Assembly: GCF_029024925.1 (NCBI RefSeq)
Contig: NZ_CP118962.1
Location: 2,140,001 to 2,204,000 of the forward strand
DNA from: Enterococcus faecalis
Lineage (GTDB): Bacteria; Bacillota; Bacilli; Lactobacillales; Enterococcaceae
Reading direction: 5' to 3'
Length of the DNA: 64,000 nucleotides
Part shown: positions 17,950 through 26,610 of the stretch, in pieces
Layout of the letters: every line of letters begins with the position of its first letter
Numbering within the stretch: the first letter of the stretch is position 1
Notes under the pieces: generated by a model
Databases searched by the model: none
Seen by the model: the letters and a program-made list of their open reading frames with translations, nothing else
Told to the model about the DNA's origin: nothing
Translations under genes and position numbers: made by a program

Positions 17950-19098
17950 TCAAATTAGTAGTTCTTGTAAAGCGTGAATTGTCCAAGTAATTTCTTCAGG
18001 CGTTGTCTGCCAACCAAAGCTAAAACGTAAGGTGCCAGTTGCTAAAGTCCCAGCTGTTTCATGGGCTAATGGTGCACAATGCAAACCTGCGCGCGTCATA
18101 ATGCCATATTGTTCTGCTAGTTGCTGTGCCACCACTGTTTCTTCCTGATTCCATAGTGTGATAGAAACAACAGGGACAGTTTGTGCCACGTCCTTGGTTC
18201 CTAAAATTGTGACAGGTAACCCTGATAAACCATTAAAAAAATTCTGCATTAAGGTTCGTTCGTGCTTTTGAATCGCTGCTAAACCAATTTTATTCAACTC
18301 TTTAACAGAACTATTTAAGCTTAGAATACCTAAATTGTTTAACGTACCAGCTTCAAATTTATCTGGTAAAAAAGAGGGTTGATCAAAGGAATTAGAATGG
18401 CTACCAGTGCCGCCCGTCATCAGTGGTTTGACCGCTTCAGCCCCTCGCTCACTAAAAGCTAACCCACCAATACCTGCTAATCCATATAAGCTTTTATGTC
18501 CAGTAAAGGCTAACACATCAATGGCCATCTGGGTCATTTTTATTGGTAAAAATCCCGCCGTTTGAGCCGCATCCAAAATAGTTAGTAATCCTTTCTGTTG
18601 AGCCCATTGAAAACATTCTTCAATGGGTAAAATGGTGCCTAAGACATTGGATGCGTGTGTCATCACCAAGGCTTTTGTATTCGTTCGCCAGGCTCGCTGA
18701 ATATCTTCTATATCTAATAGGCCAGTTTTTTGACAAGCAACATACGTCACTGAAATGCCTCGTTCTTTCTCAAGCAAGTGAAGAGGTCTGGCTACTGCAT
18801 GATGTTCTAACATGGTCGTAATTACATGGTCGCCAGGTTGTAAAAGTCCTGCTAATGCAAGATTTAAGGAAGTTGTTGCGTTATTTGTAAACGTAATCTG
18901 AGCCGCACTGGGTGCCTGAAAAAAGTCTGCTAACAATTGACGTGTCTCTAAAAGAGGAAGCCCCTCTCTAAGCAAAGGGGCATTTCTTCCGTAATTCATG
19001 AACTGATTTTCTGCTAAATAGGCAGTCAAAGCCTCAATGGTTGCTGGAAATTTTTTATAGGAAGTCGCTGCATAATTTAAATAAACCAAGTCCTTCAT
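17950..19098 (-). CDS. Class V aminotransferase, cysteine-desulfurase-like, selenium-operon type
   Basis: PLP enzyme resembling NifS/SufS. The PLP lysine is in LAFTGHKSLYGLAG. The region expected to hold the catalytic cysteine reads RAGLHCAPLAHET followed by GTLRFSFG, so the cysteine is present. The 382 residues match the subfamily named after this E. faecalis gene (TIGR01977, from recall). It lies 15 bases before selD. It could release selenium or sulfur from (seleno)cysteine for SelD, YedF or the hydroxylase; which it does cannot be told from sequence. Confidence 0.88.
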   Translation of the reverse strand: MKDLVYLNYAATSYKKFPATIEALTAYLAENQFMNYGRNAPLLREGLPLLETRQLLADFFQAPSAAQITFTNNATTSLNLALAGLLQPGDHVITTMLEHHAVARPLHLLEKERGISVTYVACQKTGLLDIEDIQRAWRTNTKALVMTHASNVLGTILPIEECFQWAQQKGLLTILDAAQTAGFLPIKMTQMAIDVLAFTGHKSLYGLAGIGGLAFSERGAEAVKPLMTGGTGSHSNSFDQPSFLPDKFEAGTLNNLGILSLNSSVKELNKIGLAAIQKHERTLMQNFFNGLSGLPVTILGTKDVAQTVPVVSITLWNQEETVVAQQLAEQYGIMTRAGLHCAPLAHETAGTLATGTLRFSFGWQTTPEEITWTIHALQELLI

Positions 19099-19111
19099 AC
19101 GTTTTTCCTCT

Positions 19112-19693
19112 CTAACTATTGGTTTCTTGAATTAATTTTCTGTACTCTTCTGGCGTATCGATATCTTTTAAACGGCCAGGAGTCGCTATTCTCAGCATCT
19201 GAACTGCTTCTGGAAAGCGTTCACAAATCATGCGTCCGCCTGTTTCACCAGTCAATGTTAATAGTTCTTGTCGAAATTGATTACCGAATAATACTGGACT
19301 ACTAGGACAACCATCTTTTTGTAATGGCACTACAATTTTATTTCTCTGACATTTATCTAACACGGGTTGTAGCATTTTAGGTGTTAACAATGGTTGATCA
19401 CTAGGTAAGTATAAATAGCCAGCTCCCCGAGCTTGTTCGGTTCCTAAACGAATACTGCTACTTTGCCCTTCTTGCCATTGATGATTGAGAATCACCTGAA
19501 TGTTCTTAGGTAAAGGAAACGCTGGCTGATTCTCAGGCGAAACAACTAAAATCCGTTCTAATACGTCTAATTGATTCACTAAGGTTAACGTGTGCTCTAA
19601 AAATGTTTTTCCTTGATATTTTAAGAACAATTTATTTTGGCCCATCCGTTGTGAATTGCCCGATGCTAGAATAATGACACTAACGAGTGACAT
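19112..19693 (-). CDS. mocA: Molybdenum cofactor cytidylyltransferase (MocA/YgfJ type)
   Basis: MobA-like nucleotidyltransferase of 193 residues. The GT-A-type NTP-binding start reads LASGNSQRMGQNKLFL, followed by LPSDQPLLT (metal-binding DxP region) and CPSSPVLFG. Enzymes of this branch attach CMP to molybdopterin to make the dinucleotide cofactor of xanthine-dehydrogenase-family enzymes. It is directly downstream of the hydroxylase gene. MobA (GMP) is less likely given that partner. Confidence 0.88.
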   Translation of the reverse strand: MSLVSVIILASGNSQRMGQNKLFLKYQGKTFLEHTLTLVNQLDVLERILVVSPENQPAFPLPKNIQVILNHQWQEGQSSSIRLGTEQARGAGYLYLPSDQPLLTPKMLQPVLDKCQRNKIVVPLQKDGCPSSPVLFGNQFRQELLTLTGETGGRMICERFPEAVQMLRIATPGRLKDIDTPEEYRKLIQETNS

Positions 19694-19706
19694 GAGTTGT
19701 CTCCTT

Positions 19707-22289
19707 TTATCTTTTTTTCTTTTGATAAGGGGTATTTTCTAAAGGCAGACTTGGTCGGAGCTGACCATCCAAGGCAAAATATGCGCCTGCTAAAGCTGGT
19801 GCGGTAGGGATCGTTGCTAACTCACCTACGCCTTTAATTCCATAAGCTAAACCTTCGTGAAGATTGTCAGCATGAACCAAAATTGTTTCAATTGGTGGTA
19901 CTTGAGTGGCGTTCACTAATCCTAGCGTTGCATATTTTGCTTTAACATAGCCTTCTTCTAAGGCAAATTTTTCAGTTAAAGCATACCCCATGCCCATCGC
20001 AATCCCACCTTCAATTTGACCTTCAGCAGCTCGTGGATTCACCACTTGCCCCATATCATACGCAGCCACAAATTTAGCTACTTTTCCTTTGTCATCTAGA
20101 ATAGCTACTTCAGCAGCATAACCATAACCAGCATGACTAACTGGACTTTTTTTATCATTGATTAATGGATCCGTTTTCGCTGAATATTCCCCATAAAATT
20201 CTTCGCCTTCCAAATCACTTAAAGCACGTCCCATATCAAGCTCATACCGTAATTGCATTGCCGCTCTTCTAGTAGCTTCTCCTGTGAAGAGTGACTGCCT
20301 CGAAGCCGTTGTTGTTCCTGAATTCGGCGTTCTTCTCGTATCAGGTGCTTCCGCAACAATCATTTCTGGTGGTAAATTTAATGTTTCACAGGCAATTTGC
20401 GTCGTAACGGTTGCCATCCCTTGACCGATACAAGCAGCACTTGTGCGGACATGTATTTTTCCTTCTTCAACAGAAATAATACAACGCCCTGTATCAGGTA
20501 GCCCCACACCCACGCCACTATTTTTAAAGAAACTAGAAATTCCAGCAACTTCCGCTTGTTCATAGACGTCTTTAACCGCTAACAAGGCTTCTTTTAACGC
20601 CGCATTTTTCGAGACCAATTGTCCATTCGGTAAAGTATCTCCTGGGGCGACGGCATTTTTAAAGCGTATTTCCCATGGTGATAGTCCGACTTTTTCTGCT
20701 AACAAGTTTAAATTACTTTCAATTGCAAAAGCCGTTTGGCAAACACCAAATCCACGAAATGCACCTGCTGGCGGATTATTAGTATATACAGCAAACCCTT
20801 CCACATCAATCGTTTGATACTTGTAGGGACCTGCCGCATGTGTACAAGCCCGTTGCAATACTGGTCCTCCTAAAGAAGCATAGGCCCCAGTATCCGCATA
20901 AATCACTGCTTTCATTGCAGTTAAATTGCCTTCTTCATCACAGCCGGTCGTAAAGTCCATTTCCATGCCATGGCGTTTGGGATGAACCATCAAACTTTCT
21001 TCACGGCTTAGCAGTACTTTTACTGGTTTCTTCAATAACCAAGCGGCTAAGGATGCATGATGCTGAACACTCATGTCTTCTTTCCCACCAAAACCGCCAC
21101 CAACAAGTTTTGATTGAACATGAATTTTTTCCTTATCCAGTCCTAACATCCGAGCCACTTCCCGTTGTTCATCATAGATACTTTGACCCGCACTAAAGAG
21201 TAAAATGCCCTCACCTTCAGGCTGTGCAATCGCACACTCGGGTTCCATAAAGGCATGTTCGTTAATTGGTACGGAATAATGTTCTGTCACTACAAACGCA
21301 GAATTTGCTAATACTTCATCTGCGTTGCCACGTACCAAGTGTTCATGAGACAAGATATTGCCCTTTTCATGAATAGCTGGTGCACCTTCTGCTAAAGCAG
21401 CTTCACAAGAAGTAAGCGGTATCATTCCTTCGTAATCAACTTCCACTAAATTTTTTATCTCTGGTAAGGTTTCTTTTCTTTTTGAAACAACGAGTGCCAC
21501 TGCATCCCCAACATACCGTGTTATTTCTCCTTCTGGAATCATTACATCCCAATCGGAAATAAATTCTAAATGACCAATTTTATTATTTCCTGGAACGTCT
21601 TTAGCTGTGAACACAGCCACACAGTCAGGATGCGCCAATGCTTGGGTACTATCGATTGATAGAACTTTTGCGCGAGGATAGGCACTCCGCAAAGCAGATG
21701 CATGAAGCATTCCTTCTATGTCAATGTCATCTACATAAATCCCTGTTCCTAAGGTTTTCTCCACTGCATCGACCCGTTGGAAGTCTTCCCCTAATTTACC
21801 ATTTGAATGTTCTTCCGGAATGCTCGTTTCTTCACAAAACATTTTAGCAGCTAACTGAATGGCTTCTATTATTTTCACATATCCTGTACAACGACAAATG
21901 TTCCCGCGTAAAGCTTTCTGAATGTCTTCTTTTGTGGGTTCGGGTTTCTTGTTCAATAATCCTTGTGCCGAAATAACCATCCCAGGGATGCAATATCCGC
22001 ACTGAACTGCACCCGTTTTTGCAAACGCATAGGCGTAGACATCTTTTTGCCGTTGGCTTAAACCTTCGATTGTCGTGACTTCTTTACCAGCTAATTTTTC
22101 TAAAGTAAACAAACACGCTTTGGAAGCCTTTCCATTTACTAGCACCGTACATGCGCCGCAAGAGCCCTGGTTACAACCATCTTTTGTTCCAGTTAAGCCC
22201 AGATCCTCCCGCAAAAAGTCCATTAATTTTTTGTTTGTTTCACAGGTTTCACTTTGACCATTTACAATAATTGAATACATTTCTTGCAC
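19707..22289 (-). CDS. Selenium-dependent molybdenum hydroxylase (xanthine dehydrogenase family)
   Basis: 860-residue fusion of an Fe-S domain with a molybdopterin domain and no FAD domain. The plant-type [2Fe-2S] has Cys39, 44, 47 and 59. The second [2Fe-2S] has Cys97, 100, 132 and 134. The Mo domain shows GGGFGGKEDM, GAFRGFGVCQ, ACIGQGMATVTTQ and the catalytic GVGEL with Glu823. The absence of an FAD domain means electrons must leave to another protein. Neighbours (SelD, YqeB, YqeC, XdhC, MocA) identify it as the selenium-cofactor type, which in E. faecalis I recall being reported as a selenium-dependent xanthine dehydrogenase. Its substrate is probably xanthine or a related purine, given the adjacent purine operon. 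Confidence 0.94.
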   Translation of the reverse strand: MQEMYSIIVNGQSETCETNKKLMDFLREDLGLTGTKDGCNQGSCGACTVLVNGKASKACLFTLEKLAGKEVTTIEGLSQRQKDVYAYAFAKTGAVQCGYCIPGMVISAQGLLNKKPEPTKEDIQKALRGNICRCTGYVKIIEAIQLAAKMFCEETSIPEEHSNGKLGEDFQRVDAVEKTLGTGIYVDDIDIEGMLHASALRSAYPRAKVLSIDSTQALAHPDCVAVFTAKDVPGNNKIGHLEFISDWDVMIPEGEITRYVGDAVALVVSKRKETLPEIKNLVEVDYEGMIPLTSCEAALAEGAPAIHEKGNILSHEHLVRGNADEVLANSAFVVTEHYSVPINEHAFMEPECAIAQPEGEGILLFSAGQSIYDEQREVARMLGLDKEKIHVQSKLVGGGFGGKEDMSVQHHASLAAWLLKKPVKVLLSREESLMVHPKRHGMEMDFTTGCDEEGNLTAMKAVIYADTGAYASLGGPVLQRACTHAAGPYKYQTIDVEGFAVYTNNPPAGAFRGFGVCQTAFAIESNLNLLAEKVGLSPWEIRFKNAVAPGDTLPNGQLVSKNAALKEALLAVKDVYEQAEVAGISSFFKNSGVGVGLPDTGRCIISVEEGKIHVRTSAACIGQGMATVTTQIACETLNLPPEMIVAEAPDTRRTPNSGTTTASRQSLFTGEATRRAAMQLRYELDMGRALSDLEGEEFYGEYSAKTDPLINDKKSPVSHAGYGYAAEVAILDDKGKVAKFVAAYDMGQVVNPRAAEGQIEGGIAMGMGYALTEKFALEEGYVKAKYATLGLVNATQVPPIETILVHADNLHEGLAYGIKGVGELATIPTAPALAGAYFALDGQLRPSLPLENTPYQKKKR

Positions 22290-22400
22290 CTCGATTTCTG
22301 ATATAGTTTAGTGTTCAATCACCTAGATTATACCACAAATCTTCGTTCTAAAAATTATTTTTTAGCGAAAAAACTTTTTTATTTAACTTAAAGGTCCTCA
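22290..22400. promoter_or_regulatory. Promoter region of the molybdenum hydroxylase/selenium operon
   Basis: A near-consensus extended -10, TGG-TATAAT, lies at 22327-22332 on the minus strand, 38 bases before the hydroxylase ATG (22289). No TTGACA-like -35 is present; at a 17-base spacer it would fall at 22350-22355, inside the 18-base palindrome (separate entry). This implies regulated, possibly activator-dependent, transcription starting here, separate from xdhC. Confidence 0.75.
22348..22365. promoter_or_regulatory. 18-base palindromic operator candidate at the hydroxylase promoter
   Basis: CTAAAAATTATTTTTTAG, with 7-bp perfect arms CTAAAAA/TTTTTAG around 4 bases. It covers the -35 position. 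It differs by one base from the palindrome at 36593-36610 in the purine-operon promoter region. Flanking TCG and CGA on the minus strand give some resemblance to ModE sites. Confidence 0.6.
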
Positions 22401-23408
22401 TTATTGATAGCGTTGTTGAATTAATTCTCCCGCGATGCTAATCGCTAACTCTTCTGGTGTTTCGGCTGCAATATCTAAGCCAATTGGCATGAAAATTCTT
22501 TCAATTTCAGTCATTGTATAACCGACCTCTTTTAACCGTCGAACTTGTGAAGCAATTTTGTGTTTGCTCCCCATCACACCAATATATTTGGCTGGTGTTT
22601 CCAATAACTGTTTGGCAACGATGAAATCAAAATTGTGTCCTCTGGTAATCACTATACCATAATCGTCCGCCGTTATTTCAATAAACGCAGCTAAATTTTC
22701 TAAAGGAATAACCCGTAGTTCCTCAGCTTGTGGAAAGGCTTGTGCCGTCAAAAATTCTGGACGATCGTCCACTACAACGCAATAAAACGATAAATAGTTT
22801 AAAATAGGTACCAATGCGCGTGCGACATGACCACTTCCAAAAATATACACTTTCCCTACTTGGAGGATCGCTTCTGTTAAAAAAGTGATTTCCTCTTTTT
22901 GCTCACAATGGATACCTTTAGGTAGCAAACTTAATTCCCCCTCCCAAGAAGTGGAACCAATCAATTCGCCTGTTTCACTATAAAAGGATACTTTTCCTAA
23001 ATTGTTTTGATCTAGTTCAGTCATTAACCAACCTTGTTGATTATTTTGAAAATGCGTTTCTATGGACTCACACAACTCTTTTAAAAATGGCGTTTCCCAT
23101 GAAAGATAATGGAAAAAAATCGTGACATTTCCGCCACAGACCATGCCTAAATCAGCAATATTATTCGGGGCTAAAATAAATTGACGTTGTGCATTTTCTT
23201 TCTCAAGAAGTAGCTTTTTTGCCACTTGTTCAGCCTGAAATTCAACCGCCCCACCACCAACAGTTCCGGCTATTCTACCTTCGGCGGAAACCAGCATTCT
23301 AGCCCCTTGACTTCGTGGTGTAGATCCTGAACTTGTACCAATCGTTAATAACATCGTGTCTTGCTTTTCCAATATTGCCTGTTTCAAACGCTGAAATACT
23401 TCTCTCAT
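22401..23408 (-). CDS. xdhC: XdhC/CoxI family molybdenum cofactor chaperone
   Basis: Family role: binds molybdopterin cofactor and helps insert the sulfurated (here presumably selenium- or sulfur-bearing) cofactor into xanthine-dehydrogenase-type enzymes. The N-terminal XdhC_CoxI domain contains GSTPRSQGARML and GTVGGGAVEFQ. The C-terminal Rossmann domain contains YIFGSGHVARALVP and later GVMGSKHK. At 335 residues it is complete. Its ATG overlaps the end of the ModE-like gene by 4 bases (ATGA), so the two are cotranslated. It lies just upstream of the hydroxylase promoter. Confidence 0.92.
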   Translation of the reverse strand: MREVFQRLKQAILEKQDTMLLTIGTSSGSTPRSQGARMLVSAEGRIAGTVGGGAVEFQAEQVAKKLLLEKENAQRQFILAPNNIADLGMVCGGNVTIFFHYLSWETPFLKELCESIETHFQNNQQGWLMTELDQNNLGKVSFYSETGELIGSTSWEGELSLLPKGIHCEQKEEITFLTEAILQVGKVYIFGSGHVARALVPILNYLSFYCVVVDDRPEFLTAQAFPQAEELRVIPLENLAAFIEITADDYGIVITRGHNFDFIVAKQLLETPAKYIGVMGSKHKIASQVRRLKEVGYTMTEIERIFMPIGLDIAAETPEELAISIAGELIQQRYQ

Positions 23409-23764
23409 TTCAGTTCCTCCGATACTACATCCTGTTCTTTAAAGATTTCTTCAAAGCATGCCTCTACCTGTTGATACACTTTTTTCTCAAATAAAAGATA
23501 TTGATCAATCAACTCTTTTCCTTGATCCGTAACAATTGACCCGCCACCATTACAACCACCAACACTTTTGATAATTAATGGAAAAGATAGCTCTTCTTCA
23601 GCTACCCGCACAATCCGCCATGCCTTATTATAAGACATTTTCATCTCTTTTGCCGCTAAGTTTAGTGACCCAGTTTGCTGAATTTTTTGTAAAACTTCGA
23701 CAACGCCAGGACCAAAAAAGTTCCGATCTGTTTTTAATTTTAAGTTTAGGGAATACGTAAACAT
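23405..23764 (-). CDS. ModE N-terminal-type winged-helix regulator
   Basis: 119 residues, with a LysR-like winged helix: LQKIQQTGSLNLAAKEMKM, SYNKAWRIVRVAEE and a wing rich in glycine (VGGCNGGGS). This matches the DNA-binding domain of ModE but lacks the molybdate-binding TOBE/MOP domains. Molybdate is therefore not sensed by this protein in the usual way. The two-glycine wing with Cys is notable. AAAGGAGG precedes the ATG. It is a candidate regulator of the hydroxylase operon. Confidence 0.85.
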   Translation of the reverse strand: MFTYSLNLKLKTDRNFFGPGVVEVLQKIQQTGSLNLAAKEMKMSYNKAWRIVRVAEEELSFPLIIKSVGGCNGGGSIVTDQGKELIDQYLLFEKKVYQQVEACFEEIFKEQDVVSEELK

Positions 23765-23815
23765 CTTCTCCTCCTTTATTCGTTCATTTTTTTATAGATA
23801 ACGTAAGGGAAAAAG

Positions 23816-23843
23816 GATACGAAAGCTTACTCACTTTCGTATC
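23816..23843 (-). terminator. Terminator after the NCS2 permease gene
   Basis: Perfect 10-bp stem GATACGAAAG (23816-23825) / CTTTCGTATC (23834-23843), 8-base loop, followed on the minus strand by CTTTTTCCC. It marks the probable end of the purine operon transcript, upstream of the ModE-like gene. Confidence 0.8.
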
Positions 23844-23857
23844 AAAAAAAGCAATCT

Positions 23858-25177
23858 TCACTCAAGTGCTACACGCTTTTTTGGTTTTAAAATGACATTT
23901 AAAAGGACTGCTACCAAAGTGGTTAAGATAACTTCCGAATTACCGAAAATCGTTGTTACCCAAGTTGGAAAACCAGCTAAGCTTCCAGTAGACAATGTGA
24001 CACCAATTCCAAATGCTAGAGCTGTTCCGACAACCCCAGTATTTCGAGGAGTCATTTCCTGCGAAGCAATCATCCGAATACCTGTCATAGAAATAGAAGC
24101 AAAAACTGAAATCGTTGCGCCACCAATTACCGCGTAAGGAATCGTAGTTAATAACGCAGCTACTTTCGGAACAAAACCAGCAATTAATAATATAACTGAA
24201 GCGAAAACCAGAACATACTTATTAATCACTTTTGTTACCGTAACCAGACCAACATTTTGTCCAAAAGTTGCCACTGGGATTGATCCAAATAAACTGCCAA
24301 TAAAGTTAGTGAATCCACTTCCCATAATTCCGCCAGATAATTCTTCATCCGTTGCATCTCGATCCATTGCTCCAACCGTTGTTGCTGTAAATTGACCGAT
24401 GGCTTGAACAGCATCAACAATAAACATCACCACAAGCGTAAAGATTGGTACCAGTTGAAAATCCAGTCCAAAATGAAACGGGGTAATTACCTGAACGATT
24501 TTAGCATTTTGAACTGGCTCAAAACTAACCATCCCTAAAGCTAAAGAAATCAAATAGCCAATAACCATTCCGTTTAAAATTGCTGATAACTTCAAAAATC
24601 CTTTTGCAAAATAATTGAAGTAAAAGACAATCGCAAAGGTTAATAATGCAACTAACCAATTCCGGGCTGAACCAAAATCAGCACTACCAGCTCCTCCTGC
24701 CATATACTTAATCGCAACAGGAAACAGGGATAGGCCAATACTTAAAATAACCGTTCCTGTTACTAAAGGCGGAAACAACACACGGATTTTTTTAATGAAC
24801 AAACCAACAATAATAACAAGAATACTGCCAACTAATTGTGAACCAAAAATTGCTGCAATCCCAAAATCAGCTCCGATGGCCATCAAAATCGGTACATACG
24901 CAAAACTTGCCCCCATCATAACTGGTAACCGTGAACCCACTTTTCCAAAAATAGGGAAAAGTTGAATTAACGTTGCAACTGCTGAAAAAATCAATGATGT
25001 TTGAATCAAAATAGTCGTATCACTAGGACTTAATTGGCAAACTTTGGCAATCATGATTCCCGGTGTGACAATCCCTACTACTGCTGCGACAACGTGTTGC
25101 AATCCCATCGGAATTGCTTCAGAAATTGATAGTTTCGCATCATATTCAAATAATGCTTGCTCTTTTTTTTCATTCAT
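23858..25177 (-). CDS. NCS2-family purine permease (xanthine/urate type)
   Basis: Polytopic membrane protein, 439 residues, with the TM1 glutamine-histidine (MGLQHVVAAVVG) and the nucleobase-ascorbate transporter signature QNVGLVTVTK. It probably has 14 transmembrane segments and a cation-coupled mechanism. The family includes uracil, xanthine and urate carriers; the operon of purine-catabolic enzymes favours xanthine or urate. It is the last gene before the terminator at 23816. Confidence 0.9.
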   Translation of the reverse strand: MNEKKEQALFEYDAKLSISEAIPMGLQHVVAAVVGIVTPGIMIAKVCQLSPSDTTILIQTSLIFSAVATLIQLFPIFGKVGSRLPVMMGASFAYVPILMAIGADFGIAAIFGSQLVGSILVIIVGLFIKKIRVLFPPLVTGTVILSIGLSLFPVAIKYMAGGAGSADFGSARNWLVALLTFAIVFYFNYFAKGFLKLSAILNGMVIGYLISLALGMVSFEPVQNAKIVQVITPFHFGLDFQLVPIFTLVVMFIVDAVQAIGQFTATTVGAMDRDATDEELSGGIMGSGFTNFIGSLFGSIPVATFGQNVGLVTVTKVINKYVLVFASVILLIAGFVPKVAALLTTIPYAVIGGATISVFASISMTGIRMIASQEMTPRNTGVVGTALAFGIGVTLSTGSLAGFPTWVTTIFGNSEVILTTLVAVLLNVILKPKKRVALE

Positions 25178-25205
25178 AGGATCGTTTCCTTCTTCTTTTT
25201 ATTCT

Positions 25206-25248
25206 AAAAGGATTGTTCCCCTTAATCAGTAAAGAATGCAATCCTTTT
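25206..25248. terminator. Possible internal terminator/attenuator between ridA and the permease gene
   Basis: Stem AAAAGGATTG (25206-25215) / CAATCCTTTT (25239-25248), 10 bp perfect, but with a 23-base loop. Both strands carry a short T-run after the stem. It lies in the 93-base gap between two operon genes and could reduce permease expression relative to the upstream genes. Confidence 0.45.
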
Positions 25249-25270
25249 TCCCTCAGAAACATCTTAAAAA

Positions 25271-25651
25271 TTATCCTTTGGCAGCAACTGCTTCAATTTC
25301 AAATAAACCATCTTTTGGCAACTTGGCTACTTCTACACAAGAACGTGCAGGCAAAACTTCTGAAAAGTAATTCCCATAGATTTCGTTAATTTTGCTAAAA
25401 TCAGACATATGTTGTAAAAACACCGTTGTTTTCACAACATTATCATAGGTCATCTCGACCTCTTTTAAAATCGAACCTAAATTGATAAAAGCTTGTTTTG
25501 CTTGTTCTTCCACTGTAGCCTTCATTTCACCCGATTGCGGATCTAATCCTAGTTGTCCAGAAATGTACAACGTATTTCCCGCTAAGACAGAATGTGAATA
25601 AGGTCCTACAGCAGCTGGTGCCTGTGCAGAATTAATCATTTTGTTTGTCAT
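25271..25651 (-). CDS. ridA: RidA family enamine/imine deaminase
   Basis: 126-residue RidA/YjgF protein with the family signature arginine in PARSCVEV and the C-terminal EIEAVA. RidA proteins hydrolyse 2-aminoacrylate and related enamines to keto acids and ammonia. YgeX (29399-30592) makes just such an intermediate from 2,3-diaminopropionate, so the placement makes sense. It follows the carbamate kinase gene by 14 bases. Confidence 0.92.
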   Translation of the reverse strand: MTNKMINSAQAPAAVGPYSHSVLAGNTLYISGQLGLDPQSGEMKATVEEQAKQAFINLGSILKEVEMTYDNVVKTTVFLQHMSDFSKINEIYGNYFSEVLPARSCVEVAKLPKDGLFEIEAVAAKG

Positions 25652-25665
25652 CGTTTTCCTCCATT

Positions 25666-26610
25666 CTATGATTCTTTATTTTCAATTAAAGTCCCTGTTT
25701 TTCCAGATAATCCTTCTTTGGCTTTTTCTAATAACGTAATCAATGTTTTTCGACCTGGCTTAGATTCAGCAAACTTAATCGCTGCTTCAACTTTTGGTAA
25801 CATTGAACCTGGAGCAAACTGACCTTCTTGCGCATATTGTTTCATTTTTTCTGTTGAAATATTCCCTAGGGCTTCTTGATTTTCTTTACCAAAATTAATA
25901 CAAACTTTTTCAACTGCTGTTAAAATCACGAGCAGATCAGCATCTACTTGTTCAGCTAGTCGTTCACTACAAAAATCTTTGTCGATGACTGCATTTACAC
26001 CTTTTAGTCGGTTCCCTTCTTGAATGACTGGGATGCCACCACCGCCGCCAGCAATGACTGTTTGGCCAGCATCAACCAATGTTTGAATCGTGAGAAGTTC
26101 GACAATATTTTTTGGTTTAGGAGAAGCGACGACTTGGCGATAACCACGGCCAGCATCTTCCATCACTTGTATATTTTTTTCTTTGACTAATTGTTCTGCT
26201 TCTTCTTTTGTCATGAAGCGGCCAATTGGTTTCGTTGGTTTTTTGAACGCCGGATCATTTTCATCCACGACCACTTGAGTGACTATGGTGGTGACGGCTT
26301 TACTTATATTTCGCTGACGCAACTCTTCTTGTAGCGCATTCTCTAAATCATAGCCAATGTAACTTTGACTCATGGCTACGCACATGGATAACGGAACAAC
26401 TGGATATTGTGGATTATTAAAGGAAAATTCTTCCATAGCTAATTGAATCATCCCCACTTGAGGACCATTGCCATGAGATAAAATAACTTCATATCCTGCT
26501 TCAATCAAATCTGCAATCGCTTTGGAAGTCTGTTTTACAGCAGTCATCTGCTCCGTCAAATTATTTCCTAAAGCATTGCCACCTAAAGCTACTACGACGC
26601 GTTTGCCCAT
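25666..26610 (-). CDS. arcC: Carbamate kinase
   Basis: Transfers phosphate from carbamoyl phosphate to ADP, yielding ATP, CO2 and ammonia. The 314 residues carry VVALGGNALG at the start, SHGNGPQVG, and GGGGIPVI, all typical of the amino-acid kinase fold of carbamate kinases. It is embedded in the purine operon beside the carbamoyltransferase-like ygeW, not in an arcABC operon, so it is likely a paralogue devoted to purine/ureide breakdown, like E. coli YqeA. Confidence 0.94.
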   Translation of the reverse strand: MGKRVVVALGGNALGNNLTEQMTAVKQTSKAIADLIEAGYEVILSHGNGPQVGMIQLAMEEFSFNNPQYPVVPLSMCVAMSQSYIGYDLENALQEELRQRNISKAVTTIVTQVVVDENDPAFKKPTKPIGRFMTKEEAEQLVKEKNIQVMEDAGRGYRQVVASPKPKNIVELLTIQTLVDAGQTVIAGGGGGIPVIQEGNRLKGVNAVIDKDFCSERLAEQVDADLLVILTAVEKVCINFGKENQEALGNISTEKMKQYAQEGQFAPGSMLPKVEAAIKFAESKPGRKTLITLLEKAKEGLSGKTGTLIENKES

